A stretch of DNA of 64,000 nt, from positions 86,618 through 150,617 of the forward strand of contig NZ_NUZU01000037.1 in assembly GCF_002567005.1 (NCBI RefSeq), written 5' to 3'. Origin of the DNA: Bacillus sp. AFS073361. GTDB taxonomy: Bacteria > Bacillota > Bacilli > Bacillales > Cytobacillaceae. Below, in pieces: positions 35,063 to 44,001 of the stretch (positions are counted from its first letter, which is position 1; every line of letters begins with the position of its first letter). The notes beneath the pieces were generated by a model. The model saw nothing but the letters and a program-made list of their open reading frames with translations. It did not search any database and was not told the DNA's origin. Made by a program: the position numbers and the translations under genes.

Positions 35063-35842
35063 ATGGAAATATTAGTAGAGGGAATTGCGAATGAATTAAT
35101 CAATGCAGAAAGTCATCAATATTCTGTCTCACCACTAACGGAGCGCTATTCGGAACTAACTGTAGGCGATGCCTATCAAATTCAACTCGCAGTCATCGAT
35201 AAAAAGTTAATAGAGGGACATAAAGTAATTGGGAAAAAGGTTGGGCTAACCAGTATCGCAATGCAGCAAATGCTAGGCGTGGATGAGCCTGATTATGGCC
35301 ACCTGTTAGATACTATGAAAATAGCAGATGAAGAAACAGTAAAAATTGCTGATTTTATCAGTCCGAAGGTTGAAGCGGAAATTGGTTTTATTTTGGAACA
35401 TGACTTGGTTGGGCCAAATGTGAATTATTTAGATGTGTTAATGGCTACCAAATATGTAGTACCTACCATCGAAATTATTGACAGCCGTATTTCTGACTGG
35501 AAAATCAAGTTGGTTGATACGGTAGCAGATAATGGCTCGTCTGCGAGAGTAGTAGTTGGAAAGAAAATGAGTCCTATAGAAGGCATTGATTTGCGAACCC
35601 AAGGAATGGTACTTTATAAAAATGATGTGCTTGTGGCTACAGGATCAGGAGCGGCCGCTCTTGGACACCCCGCACAAGCAGTCGCATGGTTAGCCAATAA
35701 ATTACATGAATTTGGGATTACTCTTAAAGCGGGTGAGTTAATTCTTCCCGGTGCACTTTCTGGTGCCATTGCAGTAAACCAAGGTGACATGATTGGTGCA
35801 GATTTTGGTCCATTAGGAACTGTATCTGTAACATTTGAGTAA
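35063..35842 (+). CDS. 2-keto-4-pentenoate hydratase family protein, probable hydratase
   Basis: MhpD/XylJ-type fold, 259 residues. Family metal and substrate marks: GKKVGLTS, SPKVEAEIGFILE, IEIIDSRI, DNGSSARVVVG, and the terminal GSGAAALGHPAQAVAWLANKL. The PAQAVAWLANKL/LPGAL pattern is nearer to 2-oxopent-4-enoate hydratases than to the decarboxylases, so I assign hydration of 2-oxopent-4-enoate, with low certainty between the two. ATG 35063 has AAGGTGG 8 nt upstream; TTG 35039 is rejected. Confidence 0.82.
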   Translation: MEILVEGIANELINAESHQYSVSPLTERYSELTVGDAYQIQLAVIDKKLIEGHKVIGKKVGLTSIAMQQMLGVDEPDYGHLLDTMKIADEETVKIADFISPKVEAEIGFILEHDLVGPNVNYLDVLMATKYVVPTIEIIDSRISDWKIKLVDTVADNGSSARVVVGKKMSPIEGIDLRTQGMVLYKNDVLVATGSGAAALGHPAQAVAWLANKLHEFGITLKAGELILPGALSGAIAVNQGDMIGADFGPLGTVSVTFE

Positions 35843-35886
35843 GTGAGTTTTTCTCGAATATAAATATTAAAAGTGGAGGTACCATT

Positions 35887-36675
35887 ATGTCGCTGTTGCA
35901 AGGAACAGAACAAGAAATCGTAAACTACCTATTAGCTGCAGAAAAGAACAAGCTGGAAGTCGAAAAAATTACCACTAGTTATCCGACACTATCATTTGAG
36001 CAAGCCTATGAAATACAACAAAAATTAATTGAGCAAAAAGAACAGAAGGGGCTTCGCCGAATTGGTGTAAAACTAGGTTTAACAAGTAAGGCAAAGCAGG
36101 AGATGATGGGTGTCCATGAAGCTATCTACGGTTATTTAATGGATGATATGCTTGTACCTGAATGGGAACCCGTTCCATTTAGCAGTTTTATACATCCTAA
36201 GGCAGAACCCGAAATTGCTTTCTTGATTAATGAAGATATCCAAGGAACTAGTGTTACAGCTGAGGATATTCTAAAGGTGACGAAATATGTCGCACCAGCA
36301 ATCGAGATTATTGATAGCCGTTATTTAGATTTCAAGTTCACACTAGTAGATGTCATTGCGGATAACTGTTCTTCCGCAAAATTTATTGTAGGCAGCAAAT
36401 GGGTATCGCCGGATGCTTTAAACCAGAAAGAAATTGGTGTTTATATGTCTAAGAATTCACAGGTTGCAACAACGGGAAGCAGTGCTGCTGTATTAGGAGA
36501 TCCAGCTGCTGCCGTTGCTTGGGCTGTAAATAAGCTCGGCGAAACTGATCGGGGATTAAAGAAAGGCGATATCGTTCTTAGTGGCGCTATAACAGAAGCC
36601 ATTAGCTTTCAACCAGGTGATACCATTTTGGCACAATTTGCGGAACTAGGCAGTGTTTCTTTTACTAGTAAATAA
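35887..36675 (+). CDS. 2-keto-4-pentenoate hydratase family protein, probable 4-oxalocrotonate decarboxylase
   Basis: Paralogue of the preceding protein, 262 residues, with GVKLGLTS, YGYLMDDML, HPKAEPEIAFLI, IEIIDSRYLDFKFTLVD and LSGAITEAI. The YGYL and DSRY..F.F features recall 4-oxalocrotonate decarboxylases such as XylI, so it probably decarboxylates 4-oxalocrotonate to 2-oxopent-4-enoate. In meta-cleavage routes this decarboxylase and the hydratase form a complex, fitting their adjacency. AAGTGGAGG precedes ATG 35887. Confidence 0.82.
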   Translation: MSLLQGTEQEIVNYLLAAEKNKLEVEKITTSYPTLSFEQAYEIQQKLIEQKEQKGLRRIGVKLGLTSKAKQEMMGVHEAIYGYLMDDMLVPEWEPVPFSSFIHPKAEPEIAFLINEDIQGTSVTAEDILKVTKYVAPAIEIIDSRYLDFKFTLVDVIADNCSSAKFIVGSKWVSPDALNQKEIGVYMSKNSQVATTGSSAAVLGDPAAAVAWAVNKLGETDRGLKKGDIVLSGAITEAISFQPGDTILAQFAELGSVSFTSK

Positions 36676-36729
36676 TCAGACTGCTTCATAATTTATATAA
36701 CATGGTGTGGAAGATTGGAGGAGATACAT

Positions 36730-38001
36730 ATGCATATAACTTTAAAATATGCAAAACAATTAGACAGAGAAGATAGCCTTAATAGATTTAGAGAAGAATT
36801 TTACATAAAACCGAATTCCATCTATATGGATGGGAATTCATTGGGCCTTCTATCGAAAAGAGCAGAGCGGACGCTGTTGGAGTCATTAAATGATTGGAAA
36901 GAGCATGGGATTGACGGCTGGACAAATGGGAAACACCCTTGGTTTTTTTTATCGGAAAAACTAGGAGAGATGCTTGCTCCATTAGTAGGTGCTTCAGCTA
37001 ATGAAGTAATTGTAACAGGTTCCACAACGGTCAATTTGCATCAGTTAGTTGCTACTTTTTATAAGCCAGAAGGTACAAGAACAAAAATTTTGGCTGATGA
37101 ATTAACTTTTCCTTCAGATATCTATGCACTGCAAAGCCAACTTCGCATTCATGGGTTGGATCCAGAGACACATCTTGTACGTGTAAAAAGCCGTGACGGA
37201 CGCTTTTTAGAGGAAGAAGATATTATTAATGCAATGACAGATGAGATTGCACTGATCATTCTGCCGACCGTCCTATATCGAAGCGGCCAAATATTAGATA
37301 TGAAACGTCTAACAGCAGAAGCCAATAAGAGAGGAATACTAATTGGTTTTGATGGGTGTCATTCGATTGGAGCGATTCCGCATTCGTTTAGTGAATGGGG
37401 CGTTGATTTTGCCTATTGGTGCAATTACAAACATTTAAATGGCGGTCCTGGAAGTGTGGGCGGTTTATATGTGAATTCTAAACATTTTGGTACAGCCCCA
37501 GGTTTGGCTGGCTGGTTCGGTTCGAAAAAAGAGAAACAATTTGATATGGAGCACACACTTACACCGGCTGATTCCGCAGGAGCCTATCAAATTGGGACAC
37601 CACATGTATTGAGTCTTGCTCCGTTACTAGGCGCATTGGAGATTTTTGCAGAAGCAGGAATTGAAAATATTCGTGCTAAGTCATTAAAGATTAATCAATT
37701 ATTAATGGACCTACTGGATCAAGAGGCAGCAGGCATGGGATTTACAATTGGAAACCCAGTTGAGGATTTCCGCCGTGGGGGTCATGTAAGCTTAGAGCAT
37801 ATAGAGGCAGCACGAATTTGTAAAGCGTTGAAAGAAAATGGGATCATTCCAGATTTCCGTGCTCCAAACATCATTCGTCTTGCTCCTGTCGCGCTTTATA
37901 CCTCATATACGGATGTTTGGGAAGTTGTCCAGATTCTTAAGAAGATTATGAATGAAAAGCAATATGAAAAGTTTAAAAATGAACGTGAAGTCGTTGCTTA
38001 A
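36730..38001 (+). CDS. kynU: Kynureninase
   Basis: PLP-dependent hydrolase that splits kynurenine to anthranilate and alanine. Length 423 residues, as usual. The N-terminal [14 protein letters not shown], the cofactor lysine at about 234 in [10 protein letters not shown], and [10 protein letters not shown] near the C-terminus are diagnostic. ATG 36730 has GGAGGAG 6 nt upstream. Together with the tryptophan dioxygenase it feeds anthranilate to the start of the operon. Confidence 0.95.
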   Translation: MHITLKYAKQLDREDSLNRFREEFYIKPNSIYMDGNSLGLLSKRAERTLLESLNDWKEHGIDGWTNGKHPWFFLSEKLGEMLAPLVGASANEVIVTGSTTVNLHQLVATFYKPEGTRTKILADELTFPSDIYALQSQLRIHGLDPETHLVRVKSRDGRFLEEEDIINAMTDEIALIILPTVLYRSGQILDMKRLTAEANKRGILIGFDGCHSIGAIPHSFSEWGVDFAYWCNYKHLNGGPGSVGGLYVNSKHFGTAPGLAGWFGSKKEKQFDMEHTLTPADSAGAYQIGTPHVLSLAPLLGALEIFAEAGIENIRAKSLKINQLLMDLLDQEAAGMGFTIGNPVEDFRRGGHVSLEHIEAARICKALKENGIIPDFRAPNIIRLAPVALYTSYTDVWEVVQILKKIMNEKQYEKFKNEREVVA

Positions 38002-38024
38002 CTAAAGGGTCGAGGAGGAAATAT

Positions 38025-39437
38025 ATGGCGAATAATAATTTTAATAACGGAAATGGATCAGGATTAAAGCGTGAATTAAAAACCAGTCAACTGACTATGA
38101 TTGCGATGGGTTGTGCGATTGGAACAGGTCTTTTCCTTGGCAGCGGTCTTGCAATCAGTACTGCTGGCCCAAGTGTATTAATCAGTTACGCGATTGGTGC
38201 CTTCATTGTCTTACTTTTAATGGGATGTTTATCAGAAATGACGGTGGCCCATCCAACTTCAGGGTCGTTTGGAACCATATCTGAGAAGTATATAAGCCCG
38301 TTCGCAGGTTATCTGGTCCGCTATTCGTATTGGATTGCAAATGTTCTTGCTGTTGGAGTAGAAGTAAGTGCCATTGCAGTATATATGAAATATTGGTTTC
38401 CAGGTGTCCCTGGGTTTGTCTGGATTTTATTGTTCGCCGCTGTCCTAATTTATGTAAATGCAACAAGTGTCAATACTTTTGCAACATTTGAATATTGGTT
38501 TTCTATGATCAAAATTAGTGCCATCGTTGGATTCATTCTCCTTGGAGCATATGTTTTCATAGGAGGGCAGTCTAAGCCGGAAATGGGACCTGAGAACTTC
38601 GTTAATGAAGGTGGTTTCTTACCGTTCGGCACGTGGGGAATGTGGGTCGCTATCTTTATTTCTCTATTTAGCTTTTTAGGTACGGAATTGATCGCCGTTA
38701 CTGCTGGAGAAGCCAAGGATCCAGATGTTGCGGTACCAAAAGCTTTGAAAGCAACCGTCTTTCGTTTATCGACATTTTATATTATTACTATTGGCATTAT
38801 GTTAATGATTGTTCCGTGGAAATCAGCCGGAGTGGAGGAAAGTCCTTTCGTAAAAGTGATGGAACTCTTAAATATTCCAGGGGCAAGTGGAATTATGAAT
38901 TTTATTATTTTAACAGCGGCTCTCTCGGCCATGAATAGTCAGCTTTATGCTTCGACACGAATGATGTTTTCTCTATCACGAGGAAATTATGCACCTGCCT
39001 TTTTAGGTAAATTAAGCAAAAAAGGAGTACCGTTAAGTGCTCTTACCGTTTCTACTTTGGGAATATTTCTTGCTGCAGCAGTCAATGCCTTATTACCTGA
39101 CTCGTCATATGCCTTTATGATGGGAATATCTATGTTTGGTGCCATTTTTACATGGTTTATGGTGTTTGTTTCTCATTTATTTTTCAGAAGAAAGTGGGAA
39201 AAATCAGGAGGACGGAAATTGCCAGTTAAAATGCCAGGATTTCCTTATTTGACGCTTTTAGGAGCAATTCTTCTGCTCAGTTTAATGATCACCACATGGT
39301 TTACAGGTTTTAAAATCATGCTTCAATTCGGTGTTCCATGGTTATTATTTTTAACGGCAGCCTATTTTATTTTTAAAAGAAGAATCAACCCTAAAAAGAA
39401 TGAGTCTGAAGCAATTTTAAACAAAAAGGTAAATTAA
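38025..39437 (+). CDS. AAT-family amino acid permease
   Basis: APC-superfamily permease of 470 residues with about 12 membrane segments; MGCAIGTGLFLGSG near the N-terminus and ELIAVTAGEAKDP in the middle are typical of the AAT subgroup (GabP/AroP/ProY-like). It lies between kynureninase and tryptophan dioxygenase, so tryptophan or kynurenine is the likely substrate (inference). GAGGAGG precedes ATG 38025. Confidence 0.85.
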   Translation: MANNNFNNGNGSGLKRELKTSQLTMIAMGCAIGTGLFLGSGLAISTAGPSVLISYAIGAFIVLLLMGCLSEMTVAHPTSGSFGTISEKYISPFAGYLVRYSYWIANVLAVGVEVSAIAVYMKYWFPGVPGFVWILLFAAVLIYVNATSVNTFATFEYWFSMIKISAIVGFILLGAYVFIGGQSKPEMGPENFVNEGGFLPFGTWGMWVAIFISLFSFLGTELIAVTAGEAKDPDVAVPKALKATVFRLSTFYIITIGIMLMIVPWKSAGVEESPFVKVMELLNIPGASGIMNFIILTAALSAMNSQLYASTRMMFSLSRGNYAPAFLGKLSKKGVPLSALTVSTLGIFLAAAVNALLPDSSYAFMMGISMFGAIFTWFMVFVSHLFFRRKWEKSGGRKLPVKMPGFPYLTLLGAILLLSLMITTWFTGFKIMLQFGVPWLLFLTAAYFIFKRRINPKKNESEAILNKKVN

Positions 39438-39481
39438 TTCCTAAAAATATAACTACATTAGAATGATGGAGGACTAATACC

Positions 39482-40330
39482 ATGAACTCACAAGAAAAAA
39501 ACACGAACAACGGTCTAGAGAAAACGATTCAAACTGATTTTCAAAAATCTATGTCTTACGGAGATTATCTTCAACTTGATAAGATCTTAACTAGTCAGCA
39601 TCGGGTATCTGATCACCATGATGAAATGTTATTTATTGTTATCCATCAAGCTAGTGAATTATGGATGAAATTAATCATTCATGAATTAACTGCTGCAATT
39701 GAATATATACAAAACAATGATTTAGAGCCTTCATTCAAGATCCTTTCGCGTGTTTCGAGGATACAACAGCAATTGATCCAGTCATGGAGTGTTCTTTCGA
39801 CGCTGACACCTTCAGAATACTTGGAGTTTAGGGATAAATTGGGGCAATCTTCTGGATTCCAGTCTTATCAGAATCGTTTGATTGAATTTGCTTTAGGAAA
39901 CAAAAATGCTCATACACTAGCAGTCTATCAACATCAAACAGAGCTATATGAAAAAATGCAAGCGGCCCTGCATCAACCAAGTATTTATGATGCTGCGATA
40001 AATGCCCTAGTTGCACGTGGACTACCTATTGACCATGAGGTTCGACATCGGGATTTGTCAAAAAACTATGAACCAAATGAGAGTGTAGAAGAAGCATGGC
40101 TAACTGTCTATCGAAATGTGGATCAATACTGGGACCTGTACGAATTGGCAGAGAAGTTAGTAGATATCGGTAATCAACAGCAATTATGGCGATTTAACCA
40201 TATGAGTACCGTAGAAAGAATCATTGGTCATAAGCAGGGGACTGGTGGGTCTTCAGGTGTGACCTATTTAAAAAGAGTCCTAGATCAACAATTTTTCCCC
40301 GAGCTGTGGAGTTTACGGACAAAGTTATAA
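39482..40330 (+). CDS. kynA: Tryptophan 2,3-dioxygenase
   Basis: Heme dioxygenase that converts L-tryptophan to N-formylkynurenine. Length 282 residues. Conserved [32 protein letters not shown] with a substrate-binding His, and the proximal heme His in [28 protein letters not shown] lies upstream of ATG 39482. It is the last gene of the operon and is followed by a terminator. No formamidase gene is next to it. Confidence 0.95.
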   Translation: MNSQEKNTNNGLEKTIQTDFQKSMSYGDYLQLDKILTSQHRVSDHHDEMLFIVIHQASELWMKLIIHELTAAIEYIQNNDLEPSFKILSRVSRIQQQLIQSWSVLSTLTPSEYLEFRDKLGQSSGFQSYQNRLIEFALGNKNAHTLAVYQHQTELYEKMQAALHQPSIYDAAINALVARGLPIDHEVRHRDLSKNYEPNESVEEAWLTVYRNVDQYWDLYELAEKLVDIGNQQQLWRFNHMSTVERIIGHKQGTGGSSGVTYLKRVLDQQFFPELWSLRTKL

Positions 40331-40351
40331 AATAGATGGTAATGATGGAAA

Positions 40352-40398
40352 AGACCGCGAAACCTTGCTTGATGAGGTATGCGGTTTTTTTTATGTAA
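40352..40398 (+). terminator. Terminator of the tryptophan catabolic operon
   Basis: ACCGC and ACC pair with GGT and GCGGT around a loop, followed by eight T. Confidence 0.75.
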
Positions 40399-40486
40399 AT
40401 AAAATGCTGAGGTGCATATTACATAAATTAGTGCATTTTGGTAAATATAAAATAATCTGAGGAAAGAGGAGGAAGAGAGAATACCT

Positions 40487-41455
40487 ATGTGGAAAAAAGC
40501 TAGTCTAAAACCGCAAAAAAGCTCAGGGAATACTGCTTCCTCCGGAGATCTTATAAACAAAATTTTGATTGAGAATGTAGGACAAATTAAAGAGGATTTA
40601 GGTGATTGCTCTGATTTGATTGTTCGGATGATCAAGCATAAAGAAAATCCGTTTGCTTTTGCAGTCATTCATATTGACGGAATATCAAATACACCTAAAA
40701 TTGACGAACATGTAATAGAACCAATTTTAACAAATAAGTTTGACCCAGCTTCTAGAACAATAAAAGATGAATTACAACAAGTAATCGCTGTCACAAACAT
40801 TAAGGAAAAAAACTCTTTTAAAGACATCCTTTCAGCAATTGTGTCTGGTGGCACCGTGATTTTAATAGATGGGGATACGAGTGCACTTATCCTAGATACA
40901 AAAGAAATTGAATCACGCAGTATTGTGGAACCAACCACACAAACCGTTATCCGCGGACCAAAAGACAGCTTTACAGAAAACCTTAGAACCAACACCTCAC
41001 TCGTCAGATCCCGTATCCAAAGTCCAAATTTACGTCTAGACTCTATGAAAATTGGTGAAGTGACTCAAACTCAAGTTGAAATCATGTACATCAAGGGGAT
41101 TGCTGACGAGTCTATTGTAAAAGAAGTGAAGAATCGTCTTCAAAAAATAAAAGTAGACGGTATTTTAGAATCAGCGTATATTGAGGGCTTTATTGAAGAT
41201 GAACCTCGTACTCCTTTTCCAACGGTTCAAAATACAGAGCGCCCGGATGCAGTGATTGGAAATTTACTTGAGGGACGCGTGGCCATTTTTATGACAGGCA
41301 CTCCCGGCTATGCAAATAGTAATTCCAGTATTATTATTGCTAATTGCTGTGATAAAGAGAAAGTTAAAGCCAGTATCTGCCTAATATTAAGCATTCTTCT
41401 TTTTATTATTACTAGATTTGTTGATCTTTGTAAAAACAAGTGGCAGGAAGGATAA
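40487..41455 (+). pseudogene. Truncated GerA-type spore germination receptor subunit
   Basis: The first ~275 residues are the hydrophilic N-terminal domain of GerAA/GerBA subunits, ending with the family block RPDAVIGNLLEGRVAIFMTGTP. Full proteins of about 480-530 residues continue with five membrane helices, but here the sequence changes to GYANSNSSIIIANCC and stops at 322 residues with only one hydrophobic segment. No gerAB or gerAC follows. A deletion that removed the membrane domain is the simplest reading. It may be non-functional. Confidence 0.8.
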
Positions 41456-41594
41456 AATAATCAGACTTTTGTTTTATTTTTTTAAACGAATTTAAAGTCT
41501 CATATATACTAAGACCTTGAAGCAGATCAATTATGATACTAACTCCCATAACAAGGGAAAATAAAAGTAAGATTATTAATAATAATTTTTTCAA
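41412..41594 (-). CDS. Possible small membrane protein
   Basis: A minus-strand frame of 60 residues begins at TTG 41594 with GGGGTGAT upstream and encodes a KK start, a strong hydrophobic segment (about 3-25) and a charged tail. It overlaps the end of the truncated germination gene. The ribosome site and membrane segment are in favour; short length and overlap are against. Confidence 0.35.
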   Translation of the reverse strand: MKKLLLIILLLFSLVMGVSIIIDLLQGLSIYETLNSFKKIKQKSDYFILPATCFYKDQQI

Positions 41595-41742
41595 GCATAT
41601 CACCCCGAATTTTTTCCTTATTATTTGTAAATATAGTAAGTTTAGCCTAATTTGTAATATTTTTAACAAAGTTGTAATGTAGACAAGCCCTTCCGACATA
41701 GGATACACGGATTAGTATTTATGTCTTATAGGAGGGGTTAGG

Positions 41743-42513
41743 TTGCCCAGAAAGTGGTTAGTATTTTTTGTGTTTGCCTTTTTTATGTTTTCTAGTTTTT
41801 TTGTGGGGGTCCCGACAAGTTCAGCAGCTTCTAGTGGAAAATTGATTATTATTAACAAGAGTATCAATCGGCTCGCGTACTATGAAAACGGTGTGTTTAA
41901 GAAGCAGTTTAAAGTTGGAACTGGGAGAAAGAAATCGTATACGCCAGAAGGAAAGTTCAAGATTGTAGTTAAGATTAAGAATCGGCCTTACTATAAGGGC
42001 CATATTCCAGGTGGAGATCCTCGCAATCCTCTCGGAAATCGCTGGCTAGGATTAAATGCTCGGGGCACTTGGGGAACAACCTATGCGATACATGGAAACA
42101 ACAACCCAAGCTCTATTGGAGGATATGTTAGCAGCGGGTGTATTCGGATGTACGATAACGAAGTCGAATGGCTGTATAGTCAAGTTCCAACTGGCACCCC
42201 AGTGATTATTACTTCTTCTGGGAAATTATTCAATGCGATTGCATCAGCCAATGGATATAAAGTGAAGGGTGGGTCTAGTGCACCATCGGTTCCTGTTAGT
42301 ACCACTGGAGAAATCCTTAAGAAAGGCAGTCGGGGTCCAGCTGTTCAAGAACTTCAGCGTAAGTTGACGTCCCTTGGATATAGTACAAAGGGTGTAGATG
42401 GTGTCTTTGGAGCAAACACCGATACTGCCGTGCGCAAATTTCAAAAAGCGCGTAAATTAACAGCGGATGGGATTGTTGGTCCAGCAACCAAAAAAGCTCT
42501 TGGAATAAAGTAA
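41743..42513 (+). CDS. Secreted L,D-transpeptidase with peptidoglycan-binding domain
   Basis: Encodes 256 residues: signal peptide (about 1-28, ending near SSAAS), YkuD catalytic domain (about 30-150) with the signature HGNNNPSSIGG...SSGCIRM holding the catalytic Cys, and a C-terminal PG_binding_1 domain (about 190-255) with LKKGSRGPAVQELQRKL and DGIVGPATKKAL. It cross-links or modifies peptidoglycan outside the membrane; in spore-formers such enzymes often act on the spore wall. The start is TTG 41743, 5 nt after GGAGGGG. Confidence 0.93.
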   Translation: MPRKWLVFFVFAFFMFSSFFVGVPTSSAASSGKLIIINKSINRLAYYENGVFKKQFKVGTGRKKSYTPEGKFKIVVKIKNRPYYKGHIPGGDPRNPLGNRWLGLNARGTWGTTYAIHGNNNPSSIGGYVSSGCIRMYDNEVEWLYSQVPTGTPVIITSSGKLFNAIASANGYKVKGGSSAPSVPVSTTGEILKKGSRGPAVQELQRKLTSLGYSTKGVDGVFGANTDTAVRKFQKARKLTADGIVGPATKKALGIK

Positions 42514-42532
42514 TAATAAAGATTTGCTTATG

Positions 42533-42570
42533 GAGTTGCTCAAATTATTGAGCACTCTTTTTTTATCGAT
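42533..42570 (+). terminator. Terminator after the L,D-transpeptidase gene
   Basis: GAGTTGCTCAA pairs with TTGAGCACTC (one bulge), followed by TTTTTTT. Confidence 0.85.
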
Positions 42571-42655
42571 ACAGTTTTTTTCGGAAAAGTTTACATAAAT
42601 TTTCTCAAATTATATGAACATAGAGTATAACTGAAATTTGCTGGAGGGAATGGGT

Positions 42656-43867
42656 ATGAGTCGACTGGACAGGCTCAAGATGGAAAAAGTGGAACCAAAA
42701 CATTGGCGGCAGTTCAATGAATTATTACGTTATGTTTTCCAAGTAACTAAAAAAGACTTACAGACGGTGGGGTGGGAGGAGCGTGAAATAGCATTAGCAA
42801 AACTGCCAGTTCTCGAACAGGCTGATGTGTTAGGTTGGTTTGATGGTGAAAAACTGATATCCCAAATTGCGGTTTACCCATTTCAAGTGAATATTTATGG
42901 TAGAACCTTTGAGATGGGAGGCCTAACAGGGGTTGGTACCTATCCTGAATATGCGAATTTAGGATTGATGAATAAGTTAATTTGGCAGGCACTTGCTGAT
43001 ATGAAAGAAAGAAAACAATCAATTTGTTATTTATATCCCTATTCATTGCCTTTTTATCGTAAAAGGGGATGGGAGATTATTTCTGATAAAATGACTTTTG
43101 AAATCAAAGACTATCAATTACCCAAAGTAAAGAAAGTTTCAGGTTACGTCGATCGGCTAAATACAGAGCATTCAGATATAAAAACCGTTTACGAGCTGTT
43201 TTCTAGCACACGTCATGTCGCCATGAGACGAAACAACTTAGCTTGGGAAGAATTCTGGAGATGGGAACTGGATGAATTAACGGCCGCAGTTTATTATGAT
43301 CGTTCTCATCAGCCACAAGGGTATTTGCTGTACTGGATTTCTCATGATGTACTGCATGTAAAAGAAATGATCTATATGAATGAAGAAGCTCGAAACGGAC
43401 TTTGGAATTTTATCAGTGCGCATTTCTCCATGGTGACTAAAGTTGTTGGGAATATTTTTACCAATGATCCACTGGCTTTTTGGTTAGAGGACGGGGATAT
43501 TAAAGAAACAATTGCTCCCTATTTCATGGCGCGAATTGTTGATGTCACACAGTTCATCGAACAATTTCCATTTAGAGCCCTAGGGACTGAAATTCATATG
43601 AGGATTAAGGTGGATGATCCAATCCTAGAATGGAACCAGGGCATATATTCGCTGCAAGTGTCTTCTGTAGGTAAGGGGGAATTGGTGCCTAGCGAGGGAC
43701 AGCCAGATGTAACGATTACTATTCAGACATTAACAACGATGCTGCTCGGATACAAACGTCCGTCTTATTTGGCAGCAATTGGCCGCCTATCCTGTAATGA
43801 GCAAACGGTGGAGATATTAGAGAATTTAATTGAACGAGAGACGCCCTATTTCTCTGATTATTTTTGA
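42656..43867 (+). CDS. Eis-like GNAT N-acetyltransferase
   Basis: Encodes 403 residues with the three-part layout of the Eis family: a GNAT domain (about 10-140) with GLTGVGTYPEYANLGLMNKL as acetyl-CoA loop, a second GNAT-like domain, and a C-terminal SCP2-like domain (about 295-400). Known members acetylate aminoglycosides or other polyamines, but many Bacillus members have no known substrate. ATG 42656 is 8 nt after GGAGGG; two earlier in-frame starts lie on the ribosome site. Confidence 0.83.
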   Translation: MSRLDRLKMEKVEPKHWRQFNELLRYVFQVTKKDLQTVGWEEREIALAKLPVLEQADVLGWFDGEKLISQIAVYPFQVNIYGRTFEMGGLTGVGTYPEYANLGLMNKLIWQALADMKERKQSICYLYPYSLPFYRKRGWEIISDKMTFEIKDYQLPKVKKVSGYVDRLNTEHSDIKTVYELFSSTRHVAMRRNNLAWEEFWRWELDELTAAVYYDRSHQPQGYLLYWISHDVLHVKEMIYMNEEARNGLWNFISAHFSMVTKVVGNIFTNDPLAFWLEDGDIKETIAPYFMARIVDVTQFIEQFPFRALGTEIHMRIKVDDPILEWNQGIYSLQVSSVGKGELVPSEGQPDVTITIQTLTTMLLGYKRPSYLAAIGRLSCNEQTVEILENLIERETPYFSDYF

Positions 43868-43879
43868 ATTGCTGTTATT

Positions 43880-43912
43880 TTCCTCTTTCCAAATCGGAAG
43901 GGGAATTTTTAA
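43880..43912 (+). terminator. Terminator after the acetyltransferase gene
   Basis: TTCCTCTTTCC pairs with GGAAGGGGAA (with G-U pairs), followed by TTTTT. Confidence 0.6.
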
Positions 43913-44001
43913 ATTATTAGAAGTTTAAAATAAATATATCATTAAGGAGTAAATTTAGTTTATTATTATGGAATAATATTTTTTTGCGAAGGAGTTTATA
44001 A

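Noticed and set aside
43868-44001. T-box or leader-peptide control of brnQ
   Set aside because: No T-box sequence or Leu/Ile/Val-rich leader peptide is visible; the only hairpin there fits a terminator of the previous gene.
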